Notes: generated from the sequence alone by a model not told the origin. DNA of 64,000 nucleotides from JACMLD01 sp038207265 (GCA_038207265.1 JBBQZZ010000015.1:1-64000), one strand, 5' to 3'; positions 17,367 through 26,701 are shown, counted from the first letter of the stretch. Numbers and translations: made by a program.

Positions 17367-17468
17367 AAAAATATTTTTATTCCCTTTCGAAAATAAAACC
17401 AACAATTAAATTTTCTGCAAAAGACGTTTGCCTGGTTTTCCTTATTGAAGTATTTTTATCACGACTGA

Positions 17469-17567
17469 TTATTTATTTAGTATTGGCAGACTTGGAATCT
17501 TTCGTGAACAACTGGAATTAACTGTTGCCAGCATAAGGACAATCGCAGTAATGACCTTAATTTTCAT
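17469..17567 (-). CDS. Very short putative lipoprotein (32 residues)
   Basis: Between the protease and the hydrolase genes a frame runs from ATG (17565-17567) to TAA (17469-17471). Its product starts MKIKVITAIVLMLATVNSSC, a textbook signal with a lipobox-like Cys at 20, followed by only 12 more residues (SRKIPSLPILNK). It begins 28 bases after the protease stop, consistent with co-transcription. It may be an entericidin-like small lipoprotein or the remnant of a longer one that lost its 3' part. Only the signal-like composition supports it. Confidence 0.4.
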   Translation of the reverse strand: MKIKVITAIVLMLATVNSSCSRKIPSLPILNK

Positions 17568-17595
17568 TTTCTTAATATTTTCGTTCAAAATTGAG

Positions 17596-18873
17596 CTATT
17601 TAATGGCTAGGATAAATTCCATTACCAGATCCTGGTTTTTAAAATAAGCTTTTGACGACAAAAAAACAGGATAAACAGGTTCTATCCATTTTCGTTTATC
17701 GCCTGGTATTGTTTCGTGATATTTGTTTGAAATACTACCCATTGCACCGCTAAAGGGTAATAGAATATAATTTTCTTCGCCAACAAAATTAGGGCTTGAA
17801 GAAGAAGGCTCACCCGCAAACAACGCATGCGTTTCTCTGCTTATTAATGATATAAATATTTGTGCGGCGGAAAAAGTATTTCTGCCAGTAATTACAATAA
17901 TTTTTGAATTTGGGTTTGCATGTTCAAACTCTTTTATCGCATCCATTAGTGGTGGAAGTAAACCTGAATTTCCGCCATTGTTGTGCCTTACATCAATGAT
18001 AAATAATTTTGGCTTTTCAGTTTGCAAAGCGCTGTCGAGCTGTACTGCAAATGCAGCAAGGGTTTCATTGTCTTTATCATACACCTGGTTAAACTGAAAA
18101 TAAAAAGCTTTTTTTTCAGTTAATACTTTAAACCAATAATTATCGGGAACATTGGATAAGTAAAGTGGAACAGGAATATTATGCGCTAATTTAGAAGGAA
18201 AGAGTTTTGGAATTCCGTGAAAATCTGTTGCAGGTATAAATGAAATGCTTCTTGTAATTGCTTTTCTATTTTTATCGGTAAGCTTCATTTCAACATCAGC
18301 AGACCCTGCCATCAATCCATACTGTTCATAAACACCCCTGAAACGAAGTACAGAAGGTGCAAACCATTGCACGGTAAATTTGTTGTCGTGATGTATATAA
18401 GCATTCATGTCATCAATTAATTTAGTGATAGCAACACCATGAATGCTTTCGACTTTGCAGCCGATTAAATTTTTGTTGGGTTCATCTGCATCAATTATGT
18501 AAACACCATCGCTGAAAATATAAAACTGCAGTGGCAAATAAAATGAATTTACATTTCTTGCAACAGGCAAAATATAAGAATGCCCGTCGTGCATATAAAA
18601 CATCAGGCGTTCGAGTTCGCCTAACATTCTTTCGTCGCTGTACAGAGAAATTTTTGTTTTAAGATTTTTTGCATCGGCGAGCAATTGCTGGGATAAAGGT
18701 TTTGAACGATAAACATAATGTTGCGTTTTCATTAATGACATCATCGTATCAATATCTGATGACCAGCCTTTAATCCGTTCTTGTTGCTTTTTATCTTGCG
18801 CCAATAATACGCCAGGCCCGCAAAGAAAAATAAAAAGAAAAGAAACAAATATTTGCTTTGGAAATTCTTTCAT
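17596..18873 (-). CDS. S41-like periplasmic peptidase
   Basis: The 425-residue protein starts with a signal peptide (cleavage near VLLAQ). The C-terminal third is the S41 tail-specific-protease domain: KLFIIDVRHNNGGNSGLLPPLM, then the nucleophile region ITGRNTFSAAQIFISLI with Ser in the F-S-A-A motif and GEPSSSSPNFVGEE. There is no obvious PDZ domain; the N-terminal half looks like the helical part seen in other Bacteroidota S41 proteins. It likely cuts peptides or proteins in the periplasm. It heads a minus-strand group with the small lipoprotein and the alpha/beta hydrolase. Confidence 0.8.
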   Translation of the reverse strand: MKEFPKQIFVSFLFIFLCGPGVLLAQDKKQQERIKGWSSDIDTMMSLMKTQHYVYRSKPLSQQLLADAKNLKTKISLYSDERMLGELERLMFYMHDGHSYILPVARNVNSFYLPLQFYIFSDGVYIIDADEPNKNLIGCKVESIHGVAITKLIDDMNAYIHHDNKFTVQWFAPSVLRFRGVYEQYGLMAGSADVEMKLTDKNRKAITRSISFIPATDFHGIPKLFPSKLAHNIPVPLYLSNVPDNYWFKVLTEKKAFYFQFNQVYDKDNETLAAFAVQLDSALQTEKPKLFIIDVRHNNGGNSGLLPPLMDAIKEFEHANPNSKIIVITGRNTFSAAQIFISLISRETHALFAGEPSSSSPNFVGEENYILLPFSGAMGSISNKYHETIPGDKRKWIEPVYPVFLSSKAYFKNQDLVMEFILAIK

Positions 18874-19050
18874 GTTTTAATTAATTTATTTTTTTGAAGT
18901 AATCTTTCTTCTACCTTTCCATTCGCTTAATAAATCAGGCAGACTTTTGAACCATCTTGTGTAACAGATCCTCAAGTATCGAACCTTTAACTGTACAGTT
19001 TTAATAAGACAGCTTATCCAATTTATTCAAGCCTGCTTCTAGTTACAATT

Positions 19051-19263
19051 TTAAGAACTGCATGCTGGATATTTTTCTAAAAGCAATTGTGGTCTGATAG
19101 GCCTTTTTTCAAAACTTCCACCACAATTGGGACAAACCTTGTGTAAAATATTTTCTACGCAATCTTTGCAAAAAGTGCATTCGAATGAACAAATCATAGC
19201 TTCCTCACTTTCATTCGGAAGTTCATTGCCGCAACTTTCACAATTTGACTTTATTTGAAGCAT
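19051..19263 (-). CDS. DUF1272 small cysteine-rich protein
   Basis: The 70-residue protein is a zinc-ribbon-like domain: CxxC near residues 8-11, C-x3-C-x2-C-x2-C at 25-35 and CxxC at 44-47, followed by RPIRPQLLLEKYP. This pattern is characteristic of DUF1272. The Cys pairs most likely bind zinc. It starts 32 bases after the DUF2911 gene and may share its transcript. The function is unknown. Confidence 0.85.
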   Translation of the reverse strand: MLQIKSNCESCGNELPNESEEAMICSFECTFCKDCVENILHKVCPNCGGSFEKRPIRPQLLLEKYPACSS

Positions 19264-19295
19264 GTTATTTTAAATAATTTTTGGAATAAATGATT

Positions 19296-20447
19296 TTATT
19301 GCGCTTTTAATTTATTTACTTCAGCTTGAAAAGTAGATAACCTTTGCTTTTTTAAATTATCATCAGGAATGTTTGCGATGGCAATTTCCCAATTATGAAC
19401 AGCATTGGTTTTATCGCCGGTTGCAGCATAGCTTCTGGCAAGCGATACATAAGTCCAGCATTTTTCATCAGGATGTTTTTTTTGATTGTAGAGTGATATT
19501 TCCAGGGCTTTATCTTTTTTGCCTTGCGCTAACAGGGTTCTGCAGTATAAGAAAACAGAAAATACATCTGCACCTTCGGCATGCATTGCTTTTTCCATAA
19601 TACTGTCTGCTGCTGCATTACGCCCCATCGCATTCAGTACGGCGGCCTTTGCCTGATAGTTAGTAAAATCTGCCTTCCCGGATGTTGCTCCTCTAAAAGG
19701 TTCTGAAATAGCTCTATCTGCCCACACCAAAGCTTCATCAAGATTTACTTTATTGCTGGCACAATAAGTTGCAGCCATTGACCAGTTTTGCGGGTCAAAT
19801 CCTGCCCATCCTAATAAATCAGTCCTCATTTTACCTATATAAAGTTGAACAACATTTGGTACTTCTATCTTAAAGGGAAATCGCTTTAATTCCCATTGTA
19901 AATATGCATTGACAGATTTGGTTTGACGGTCATCAAATCCATAAGTAAGCCATTCTGTATATGCAGCATCTTCTGCATTCGTTGGTATTCTGTTAATATC
20001 ATACTTTGGGTCGTATTGAAAACTACCCCAGCCAATGTTTGATGATAATATCCAATAAGAAGACCCGACTTTTTCAAGATCGAGAAACATCGCATAAGTA
20101 CCCGCCTTTACCTGCCGGCCATCAATGGTTACATCATGCGAAAAAGTAATCGTAGTACTTTCATTAGCGCCGGCTCGCCAGGGTCCAGACTTTGATGGGC
20201 CAAACCCCTGGTCTATAAAACCATAATGAACCAGTTCGCCCCATATGTGTCCCTTACGATCTGCACCATTTGGGGCATGCACATCGGGGCTATGATAAGC
20301 AATGGTAATTTTTACTGGCCCCACCCATTGTGATACCTCAGCTTTTTCATTATCGCCGTTATAGGGCATGGCTATTTCAGAAAAATCCTGTGCTTTTCCA
20401 ATCACTGCAATAAGCACTGTTAACAATCCGATAAAAAGAAATTTCAT
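19296..20447 (-). CDS. DUF2911 domain protein with TPR-like C-terminus
   Basis: The 383-residue product has a signal peptide (cleavage near GKAQ). The DUF2911 domain follows, with VSQWVGPVKITIAYHSPDVHAPNG..., GHIWGELVHYGF and NESTTITFSHDVTIDGRQVKAGTYAMFLD. Residues after about 230 are helical and repeat-like (DEALVWADRAISEPF, AAVLNAMGRNAAADSIMEKAMHAEG, AYVSLARSYAATGDKTNAVHNWEIAI), consistent with TPR repeats. The fusion is common in Bacteroidota and its function unknown; it is probably periplasmic. It is separated from the TPR protein upstream by 10 bases, so the two form an operon. Confidence 0.88.
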   Translation of the reverse strand: MKFLFIGLLTVLIAVIGKAQDFSEIAMPYNGDNEKAEVSQWVGPVKITIAYHSPDVHAPNGADRKGHIWGELVHYGFIDQGFGPSKSGPWRAGANESTTITFSHDVTIDGRQVKAGTYAMFLDLEKVGSSYWILSSNIGWGSFQYDPKYDINRIPTNAEDAAYTEWLTYGFDDRQTKSVNAYLQWELKRFPFKIEVPNVVQLYIGKMRTDLLGWAGFDPQNWSMAATYCASNKVNLDEALVWADRAISEPFRGATSGKADFTNYQAKAAVLNAMGRNAAADSIMEKAMHAEGADVFSVFLYCRTLLAQGKKDKALEISLYNQKKHPDEKCWTYVSLARSYAATGDKTNAVHNWEIAIANIPDDNLKKQRLSTFQAEVNKLKAQ

Positions 20448-20457
20448 ATGCTATTTT

Positions 20458-21360
20458 TTATTTTCTCCTGTAATAAGTAAAATCATAACTTGTTGTCCAT
20501 GTTTTGCCCCCATCTGCAGAAGTTTCGTTAAACTGCCGCACTTGATTTGGTCCCTGGTTATAAAAAATAAACCTGCCAACCAGTGGTTTTCCCTGTGCAT
20601 CTTTGGTTTCAAATGTAAAGTGCATGGCGTTATTTTTATATTCGCCATTTACAAACTCCTGTGTTCCGTTTGCATAGTTTCCTGCCCAGCTTTGTTTCCA
20701 TTTATTTGTTACAGGGTCAATGAAATTGATACTTTTACCTTTACTATTCGGACTTTCCCAGTTTTCCAAAATGGCGCAACCGCCGGAAATTATCTGTATC
20801 ATACTTTTTGCCCCGGGGCCAGCAGGTGTTGTTCCTGTGGGATATACTTCCCATTCCCCTACCCAAAAATCAAACTCACGTACATGTGCATCGGCCATGC
20901 ATGGATTGGCATTGATATAAACCTGTTCCCTTAAATGTTTAAAATACGCCTGGCTTCTTACTTTATTGAATTCAGTAAGGGTATCCATTTCTTTTGCATT
21001 GCTGTACCCGAGCTTTACTGCACTATCCAATGCAATAAATGTTCTGGCGTTATCTTTTTGCACAGCAAATATTCTTGCCATTCTCGAATACGCAATTGCT
21101 TTTAACGGTGGCGGTGGATTTTGCGAAAGAGACTTTTCAAAACATCTTAAGGCCTCGTCATAGTTTTTTACATTATAGTTGCTGAACCCAAGCCTGTTCC
21201 ATGCCAAAGGATTTCGGGTAGTATCCTTTAATATTGATTCATACACTTGTTTTGCCACGCGGTAATTGGCGGCTATAAATAATGAATCTGCTTTACTAAT
21301 CTGGGCCCTGGCAATAATTGAAGCATACACTAACAATAATATTAAAACGTTCGCTTTCAT
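20458..21360 (-). CDS. Periplasmic TPR protein
   Basis: The 300-residue protein has a signal peptide (near IIARAQ) and two or three TPR units in the first half: AKQVYESILKDTTRNPLAWNRLGFSNYNVKNYDEALRCFEKSL and AIAYSRMARIFAVQKDNARTFIALDSAVKLG. From about residue 165 a separate beta-rich domain begins (FDFWVGEWEVYPTG...), with the WVGEWxV pattern seen in lipocalin-like DUF1579 proteins. It might bind a small ligand or peptide; the role is unknown. It is first in an operon with the DUF2911 and DUF1272 genes. Confidence 0.8.
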   Translation of the reverse strand: MKANVLILLLVYASIIARAQISKADSLFIAANYRVAKQVYESILKDTTRNPLAWNRLGFSNYNVKNYDEALRCFEKSLSQNPPPPLKAIAYSRMARIFAVQKDNARTFIALDSAVKLGYSNAKEMDTLTEFNKVRSQAYFKHLREQVYINANPCMADAHVREFDFWVGEWEVYPTGTTPAGPGAKSMIQIISGGCAILENWESPNSKGKSINFIDPVTNKWKQSWAGNYANGTQEFVNGEYKNNAMHFTFETKDAQGKPLVGRFIFYNQGPNQVRQFNETSADGGKTWTTSYDFTYYRRK

Positions 21361-22222
21361 TTATTAATCTCTAGGTGATGTTTATTTTCAAAGCAATTTT
21401 AAACTCAAATTTGGAACTCAGCATGGTGAAAATTGACTTTTTTGCCTTTATATTGATGAAGGGAAAATTGAGCTCGTTGAAATTCAAAATCAACATAGCT
21501 CCTTATTTTTAAGTTATTCCGGCATTCAAACGGTAGTATATTTTAAGCCTTTACACTACATTGCTTTATCTCACAAATTGGCGGGATAATTTATTTTTCA
21601 GCTTTTAGGCCAGTGCTTCTAAAACTATGTTGCTTTTTTTTCCGAAAATCTTTTGAAATGATATTCCTTTTGCTACTGCATCTGTAATACAAAAAGGTAG
21701 AAAGAAGGAATTGTCGAACTTAACAAGAGCTCGCAGTAAATAATCTTCACTTCATCCCTCTAACACATCCATTCAATACAGCACCTGTTGTTGCAGGTAA
21801 GTTCCGCTTTCAGTTTTGTGCAATTATCATAATAACTAAGAAATGAAATTGCAAAACTTCTTTTACTCCCGGGAGTATTTCCTGAGCAATCAAATGCACA
21901 ACTTAGTGCCCAATTTTACTAAGACGATTCAGTTATTTCAATGCCTGTATTATTTTTTGCCTTTGTTGATTGCTGCAATTATTACATTTCATACAGTCTA
22001 TCCAGCAATTCACGCCCAACTACATTGTTAAACCGATAATTCAAAAATATCTTGCAGCAGGTTTAAAATAATGAAAACATAACATCGAAATATTTATGGT
22101 CGCGGCATTCGTTATAATCCCAGTCTCAGCCGTAATTGTAGTAGCCCATTAAACTGGCAAAGAGCATGTTTTGCATAATGCGAGCAAAACCTTATTTACT
22201 CAATAATAAAACCAAAAAAACA
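21361..22222. other. Long intergenic region without a supported gene
   Basis: About 860 bases separate the divergent TPR and RidA genes. The longest frame here (21843-22031, plus strand) has no domain, no signal and poor codon character, so I do not call it. I found no tRNA cloverleaf and no strong hairpin. The region should contain both divergent promoters, and is AT-rich throughout. Confidence 0.5.
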
Positions 22223-22732
22223 ATGACAAAAATTACGTTATCAGCTTTAAGCCTACTAATTGGCTTTTCAACTATTACCAGTTGTAATAATGCCGACACA
22301 CCTAAAACAAAATCAGAAAGTGAAACAAAGCTGACAAATGCAAAAACACCAGAATATTTCAACCTGCGACCAAATCTGGAAAAAGCATTTGGATATTCAC
22401 ACGCAGTAAGAATTGGAAACGACCTTAAAATTTCGGGAGCAGCAAGTATGAACGACTCAGGAATGGTAGTTGCACCGGACAATATGGAACAACAAATGGA
22501 GAATTGCTACAACGACTTAGAAAAAATCCTACAACATTACGGGTACACGTTTGACGACGTAGTGGCTGAAAATGTTTACACCACAAACATGAAAGACTTT
22601 ATAAAAGTTTCAGGGTTTCGCCATTCAATTTATAAAAAACAATTTCCGACCGGAACCTGGCTTGAAGTAAAAGGTTTGGCACTTGACAAACAATTACTTG
22701 AGATAGACATGGAGGCTCATAAAGCCAGGTAA
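22223..22732 (+). CDS. RidA-family lipoprotein
   Basis: ATG 22223 gives a clear lipoprotein signal (MTKITLSALSLLIGFSTITSC); an ATG 57 bases upstream adds a segment with no signal character. The remainder is a RidA/YjgF-type domain: HAVRIGNDLKISGAASMNDSG, QMENCYNDLEKILQHYGYTFDDVVAENVYTTNMKDF and PTGTWLEVKGLALDKQLLEIDMEAHKAR. The usual arginine of the imine-deaminase site (R in family C-terminal motif IEIE(A)VA) is not clear here. A lipid-anchored Rid protein is uncommon in general but known in Bacteroidota. Substrate unknown. Confidence 0.85.
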   Translation: MTKITLSALSLLIGFSTITSCNNADTPKTKSESETKLTNAKTPEYFNLRPNLEKAFGYSHAVRIGNDLKISGAASMNDSGMVVAPDNMEQQMENCYNDLEKILQHYGYTFDDVVAENVYTTNMKDFIKVSGFRHSIYKKQFPTGTWLEVKGLALDKQLLEIDMEAHKAR

Positions 22733-22784
22733 GCAAGCAAGTAAATTAAGTAACGCATGCACAAAGGCGGTTTACTGATTTTAA

Positions 22785-23399
22785 ATGATAAAGAAAATTC
22801 ATTACATATCCGGGCTTACGATTACCATTTTTATCGTACTGCACTTATTCAATCATAGCGTAAGTATTTTAGGTGCAGCGGCGCATATTAAAATGATGGA
22901 CACATTGCGGTATTTTTACCGTAGTGTCTTTCTTGAAACAATATTACTAGCTTGTGTATTTGTACAAATTATTTCCGGGCTAAAACTTTTTATTCTAAAA
23001 ATAAAAATTGCCCATTCAGCATTTCAATTGTTGCAGCTTTATTCCGGGTTGTACCTGGCAATTTTCTTTGTTATTCATTTGGGTGCAGTTTTAAGCGGCC
23101 GATTTTTTCTTCACCTGAATACCAATTATTATTTTGGTGTAGCAGGGCTCAATACTTTTCCATACAACTTGCTTTTTGTGCCTTATTATGGTCTGGCGAT
23201 TATCGCTTTCTTTAGTCACATTGCAGCAGTACACCATAAAAAAATGAAGCTCAATGTTTTTGGATTGACGCCTATTGTACAATCAAAAGCAATAATAGTT
23301 GTCGGATTTTTTTTGACCATTGTGATTTTTTATGGGCTTACCAATCGTTTTAACGGGGTAAGAATACCGGCAGCCTATAACATACTTATTGATAAATAA
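22785..23399 (+). CDS. Five-span membrane protein resembling succinate dehydrogenase cytochrome b
   Basis: The 204-residue protein has about five hydrophobic helices (around 8-28, 48-70, 82-105, 128-150 and 168-188). Histidines lie in or near several of them: HYISG, HLFNHS, HLGAVLSGR and HIAAVHHKK. This pattern resembles the haem-binding membrane anchor of succinate dehydrogenase/fumarate reductase. No flavoprotein or iron-sulphur subunit is next to it, so it could be a stand-alone cytochrome. It follows the RidA gene by 52 bases and might be co-transcribed. The haem role is inference. Confidence 0.65.
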   Translation: MIKKIHYISGLTITIFIVLHLFNHSVSILGAAAHIKMMDTLRYFYRSVFLETILLACVFVQIISGLKLFILKIKIAHSAFQLLQLYSGLYLAIFFVIHLGAVLSGRFFLHLNTNYYFGVAGLNTFPYNLLFVPYYGLAIIAFFSHIAAVHHKKMKLNVFGLTPIVQSKAIIVVGFFLTIVIFYGLTNRFNGVRIPAAYNILIDK

Positions 23400-23490
23400 T
23401 ACTTCCTGCTTTACTACCAGTACCCTGAAGCATATTTTACTGTGTTGTAAAGAAACATTTCGGATCAATAAAAATTAAAAACTACAACTC

Positions 23491-23988
23491 ATGGCTATAA
23501 ATTTATACAATGGATTTTACAACAAAATTACACTTGAGCAGTTTCGTTGTATTTCATTCAACAGGCAAGCCTTTACTTTTGAATGGACGCTTCAACCTAA
23601 CGGGTATGTTCCTTTTGAGCATATTCATATTAACCAGGATGAAATATTTCACATTAAGACAGGAGAAGTCAGGCTGCTGATTGAGGACAAGGAATATATA
23701 GGCAAAGCAGGTGAGAGCATTACAGTACCGAAGGGGAAAAGGCATACCGCATTTAATAATAAAGCTGCGATACTTACCTGTTGGGTTGAATATAAACCCG
23801 GACTTGATAACTATACTTTTTTCCAATGTTTTGCTGGGTTGACCATTGATGAGGATATAAATAAAAGAGGACAAATAAACATTCCAAGGATGTGCTACTT
23901 TACAAAAAAAATGCAGGCACAATGTATAACCAGGCCAACCAATTCCCCGCTCCCATTTTTAATTTTGCTATCAATTGCTTTTATATAA
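23491..23988 (+). CDS. Cupin-domain protein
   Basis: The 165-residue product has a small cupin fold: FEHIHINQDEIFHIKTGEVRLLIEDKEYIGKAGESITVPKGKRHTAFNNKAAILTCWVEYKPG. The metal site is partly present (HxH, E in QDEIF, His in KRHTAF). The last 30 residues are an unusual hydrophobic tail (SPLPFLILLSIAFI) that may attach it to the membrane or reflect a late frame change near the end. It lies 91 bases after the membrane protein. It may bind a small ligand or catalyse oxygenation; function unknown. Confidence 0.75.
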   Translation: MAINLYNGFYNKITLEQFRCISFNRQAFTFEWTLQPNGYVPFEHIHINQDEIFHIKTGEVRLLIEDKEYIGKAGESITVPKGKRHTAFNNKAAILTCWVEYKPGLDNYTFFQCFAGLTIDEDINKRGQINIPRMCYFTKKMQAQCITRPTNSPLPFLILLSIAFI

Positions 23989-24114
23989 TTGGATTATTTC
24001 TGGGCTGGAAAAAATTGTTTTTAAAATATACTAATATTAGCTAAAACCTAATGCAAGTTGGAGAAACTACAATCCTGGCGATACTTACACAAGATGCTTA
24101 ATATAGTTATAACG

Positions 24115-24217
24115 GCACAAGCGTGCGACGCAACGATGCTTAATAGTAGAAATGCTGCCGGGTACAAAAAATGCTATATTGCTTCTATAATGCTTTTCTT
24201 GCGTCGCACTCTTGTAC
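24115..24217. repeat. Inverted pair of a dispersed intergenic repeat
   Basis: Two copies of a sequence of about 45-50 bases face each other. The left arm, 24115-24133, and right arm, 24199-24217, match as inverted repeats at 17 of 19 positions around core tgcgacgcaa. Next to each arm is a less conserved body (ttaatagtag...gctgccgggt on the left). A single further copy occurs at 35637, where the first 19 bases are an exact match to the right arm read on the other strand. The pair could fold as a long hairpin with 65 bases between arms. It lies in the 372-base gap between the cupin and monooxygenase genes, which has no supported frame. Confidence 0.7.
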
Positions 24218-24232
24218 AGCAGAATGCTACTG

Positions 24233-24262
24233 GGCGATATGCAAGAACTTTAAAATATCGCC
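24233..24262. repeat. Short perfect hairpin beside the dispersed repeat
   Basis: ggcgatat (24233-24240) pairs with atatcgcc (24255-24262), giving an eight-base-pair stem with a 14-base loop. It lies 15 bases beyond the inverted repeat and about 100 bases before the monooxygenase start. There is no T-run after it, so it does not look like an intrinsic terminator. It may be part of the repeat element. Confidence 0.45.
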
Positions 24263-24360
24263 AGCTTCAATGCTTCAATAGTGGATGGCTGAATACGGTA
24301 GAAAAAATCATATAGACAATAGGAATTTTCCATTGCATACAATTAAATCCGAAATAAATA

Positions 24361-25503
24361 ATGACAAAACAAATTACCATAATAGGAGGTGGAATTGCAG
24401 GACTAACAGCTGCAATTGCGCTAAATAAAGCAGGCATTAAAACCAGCATATTTGAAGCAGCGCCTTCTATAAAAGCTGTGGGCGCCGGGCTTGCACTCGG
24501 GGCCAATGCAATGCTTGCCTTTAAAAAATTAGAGATGATTGATGAGGTAGTAAAATGCGGCAGGGTGCTACCCTCCTTTTCTATATTTGATGAGAAAGGA
24601 AAACTGGTTACACGTACCGATAATAAAGCACTGTCCAATAAATACGGTATTGATAATTTTACTATTCACCGGGCAGCGTTACATCAATTGCTTTTTTCTA
24701 AAATCGATAGTCAATCCGTTTACCTGAACAAAAGAGCCGTTGATGTAGCGCAAAAAGAAGATACCATAATTGTAAAATTTCAAGACGGCTCCATGCATGA
24801 AACAAATTATTTAATTGTGGCTGATGGCATTCATTCATCAATCAGAAAAAAAATACTTCCTGATATTGAACCCCGCTATGCTGGTTATACCTGCTGGAGA
24901 GCTGTGATAGATAATAGTCACCTCAACATTTTGGAAAGTTCAGAAACGTGGGGAACTAATGGAAGGTTTGGTATCGTTCCCTTGGCAGATAAAAAAATTT
25001 ATTGGTTTGCCTGTGTAAATGCTAAACAAAATGATGGTGCATTAAAATATTACAAAACAAAAGAGCTACTCAATATTTTTAAAAACTTTCATGCACCCAT
25101 ATCAGCCATCTTAAAAGAAACAAAAGATGAGGATATTTTATGGAATGACATTGTTGATTTACAACCTATCAAACAATACGCTTATAATAATATTCTGCTG
25201 ATTGGAGATGCCGCCCATGCTACAACCCCCAACCTTGGGCAAGGAGCCTGCCAGGCAATTGAGGATGCAGTAATACTTGCTGATGAAATGGGCAAGACCG
25301 AGTACTATAAACAAGCTTTCGAAGTGTTTGAAAAGCGGCGTTTAAAAAGAACGCATACTATCATCAACACTTCATTAGCTATAGGTAAGGTTGCACAATT
25401 GGAGAATAGTTATTTGACCTCCATCAGAAATTTTATTTTCCGTTCACTACCTCGAAGCTTTAATGAAAGGCGATTAAAAAAGTTGTATACTGTAGATCTT
25501 TGA
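24361..25503 (+). CDS. FAD-dependent monooxygenase (UbiH/salicylate hydroxylase-like)
   Basis: The 380-residue protein is a group A flavoprotein hydroxylase. It has the dinucleotide-binding GGGIAGLTAAIAL at residues 8-20, the DG-type motif LIVADGIHSSIRK near 155-167, and the GD motif NILLIGDAAHATTPNLGQGACQAIEDA near 277-303, which binds FAD phosphate and ribose. It would use NAD(P)H and O2 to hydroxylate an aromatic or other substrate. A TetX-like role in drug inactivation is possible by family resemblance, but nothing in the sequence picks one substrate. It stands alone, downstream of the repeat-bearing gap. Confidence 0.9.
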   Translation: MTKQITIIGGGIAGLTAAIALNKAGIKTSIFEAAPSIKAVGAGLALGANAMLAFKKLEMIDEVVKCGRVLPSFSIFDEKGKLVTRTDNKALSNKYGIDNFTIHRAALHQLLFSKIDSQSVYLNKRAVDVAQKEDTIIVKFQDGSMHETNYLIVADGIHSSIRKKILPDIEPRYAGYTCWRAVIDNSHLNILESSETWGTNGRFGIVPLADKKIYWFACVNAKQNDGALKYYKTKELLNIFKNFHAPISAILKETKDEDILWNDIVDLQPIKQYAYNNILLIGDAAHATTPNLGQGACQAIEDAVILADEMGKTEYYKQAFEVFEKRRLKRTHTIINTSLAIGKVAQLENSYLTSIRNFIFRSLPRSFNERRLKKLYTVDL

Positions 25504-25718
25504 TAAACGTCCATTTAGATTAAGCAGCATATCAAATTAACCTTTAAGGATGAAATAAATCATTGTAACAAGTACGATCAATATCTTACAAAAGCTTGAA
25601 AAAGTTACATCACACTAAAAAGTTCGTTTGCCTATCTTAGTTTAATTGCTGATGTTTATTCAGGAAAAATAGCAGCGCTTTATTTATCAAAAACATAGAA
25701 GGATTAGGCAGTATAAAA

Positions 25719-25916
25719 GCGTTGCAAATGTAAGTAAAAGGTTGTGATGATATTACAAAAATCGATCACCACAGCTACAGAGGAGTTCAATATTGTATCA
25801 ATGAATATTTGAAAATATTGCAGAAAAATAACATTAAAATCAGCATGACTGAAAATGGCTACCTTTTAGAAAATGCTATTGCTGAATGTGTAAATGTTTT
25901 TTTGCAGGGCGATCAT
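25719..25916 (+). pseudogene. Relic of an IS3-family transposase (OrfB core)
   Basis: In the 544-base gap after the monooxygenase gene, frame 3 from 25764 reads HHSYRGVQYCINEYLKILQ, then NIKISMTENGYLLENAIAECVN, plainly the DDE region of an IS3 OrfB (family consensus HHSDRGVQY...MTENGDPLENAIAERVNG). The catalytic Asp in H-S-D-R-G is now Tyr, the following D-P is Y-L and R-V is C-V. An in-frame TAA at 25731 interrupts the upstream part. It is a decayed fragment unrelated to the copy at 14-15 kb. The rest of 25504-26047 shows no gene. Confidence 0.8.
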
Positions 25917-26047
25917 AAGCCGCCATCCTGTAGTTCGCAGGCGATGTGTCCGCAGTAGTCACCTGGGAAAAAAAGCGTCAACCTCCAATAAAAAATAAGA
26001 TGATAAACAGTAAGGCACCGCGTCCTACCAAAACAAAAACAAATATT

Positions 26048-26701
26048 TTAAATTGCTGTGCCGGAGACTTGGCTGGGTAACACTTGTTCCTTTAATTTTA
26101 GTTTCAATGCCATTACTTCCGCCTCCAGTTTTAAAACATATGCTCTTTGCGGGGCAAAGGCCAACTCTATTTCTTCTGCCGTGTAACGGGGCGTAATGTG
26201 CTGGGGACAATTCCAGTCATAGGCTTCAATATGCAATACCATCATACGTTCCGGTCGGAATTTATATTCGGTTAAGTCCAGCAAATTATACAAAGCAGGA
26301 TCATCTTTTAATTCCACAATAGACACCCTTGCAAAAATTTTTAATCTTGCCCTTGCGGGATAATCAACCATTATCAGCGATACCCTGTTGTTGGTTGCCA
26401 AATTACCAACGGTGATGTATTGCATGTTACCCTTAAAATCTATGAACCCGATTCTTTTGGAATCCAATACTTTTAAAAACCCTTTTGGCCCTCCCCGGTG
26501 TTGAATATAAGGGTATTCACTTTCCCCAATACTTGCCATGTAAAAACTATCCCGTTGTGATATAAAATCAATTTCACTTTCAGTTAGTCCATCAACATAA
26601 GTGTCCCTTTCCATTCTCGCATAGCTAGCCCTGCTGCCGAGTTTTTCCTGCATTGCTTTTACTGCTGCTGAATATGCGATTGCTCCAAAATTTTTTGCCA
26701 T
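26048..26701 (-). CDS. Pyridoxamine 5'-phosphate oxidase-related protein
   Basis: The ATG at 26701 gives MAKNFGAIAYSAAVKAMQEKLGSR; the longer frame from 26722 would overlap the Crp-like gene. The body has the split-barrel pattern of PNPOx-type flavoproteins: IDFISQRDSFYMASIGESEYPYIQHRGGPKGFLKVLD, then GFIDFKGNMQYITVGNLATNNRVSLIMVDYPARARLKIFARV. It likely binds FMN. Substrate is not predictable; such proteins often reduce nitro or peroxide compounds. It is the last gene of a five-gene minus-strand operon led by the thioredoxin-like gene. Confidence 0.85.
   Translation of the reverse strand: MAKNFGAIAYSAAVKAMQEKLGSRASYARMERDTYVDGLTESEIDFISQRDSFYMASIGESEYPYIQHRGGPKGFLKVLDSKRIGFIDFKGNMQYITVGNLATNNRVSLIMVDYPARARLKIFARVSIVELKDDPALYNLLDLTEYKFRPERMMVLHIEAYDWNCPQHITPRYTAEEIELAFAPQRAYVLKLEAEVMALKLKLKEQVLPSQVSGTAI

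Noticed and set aside
21843..22031. 62-residue frame in the long gap before the RidA gene
   Set aside because: No motif, weak start, and isolated; codon use is not gene-like.
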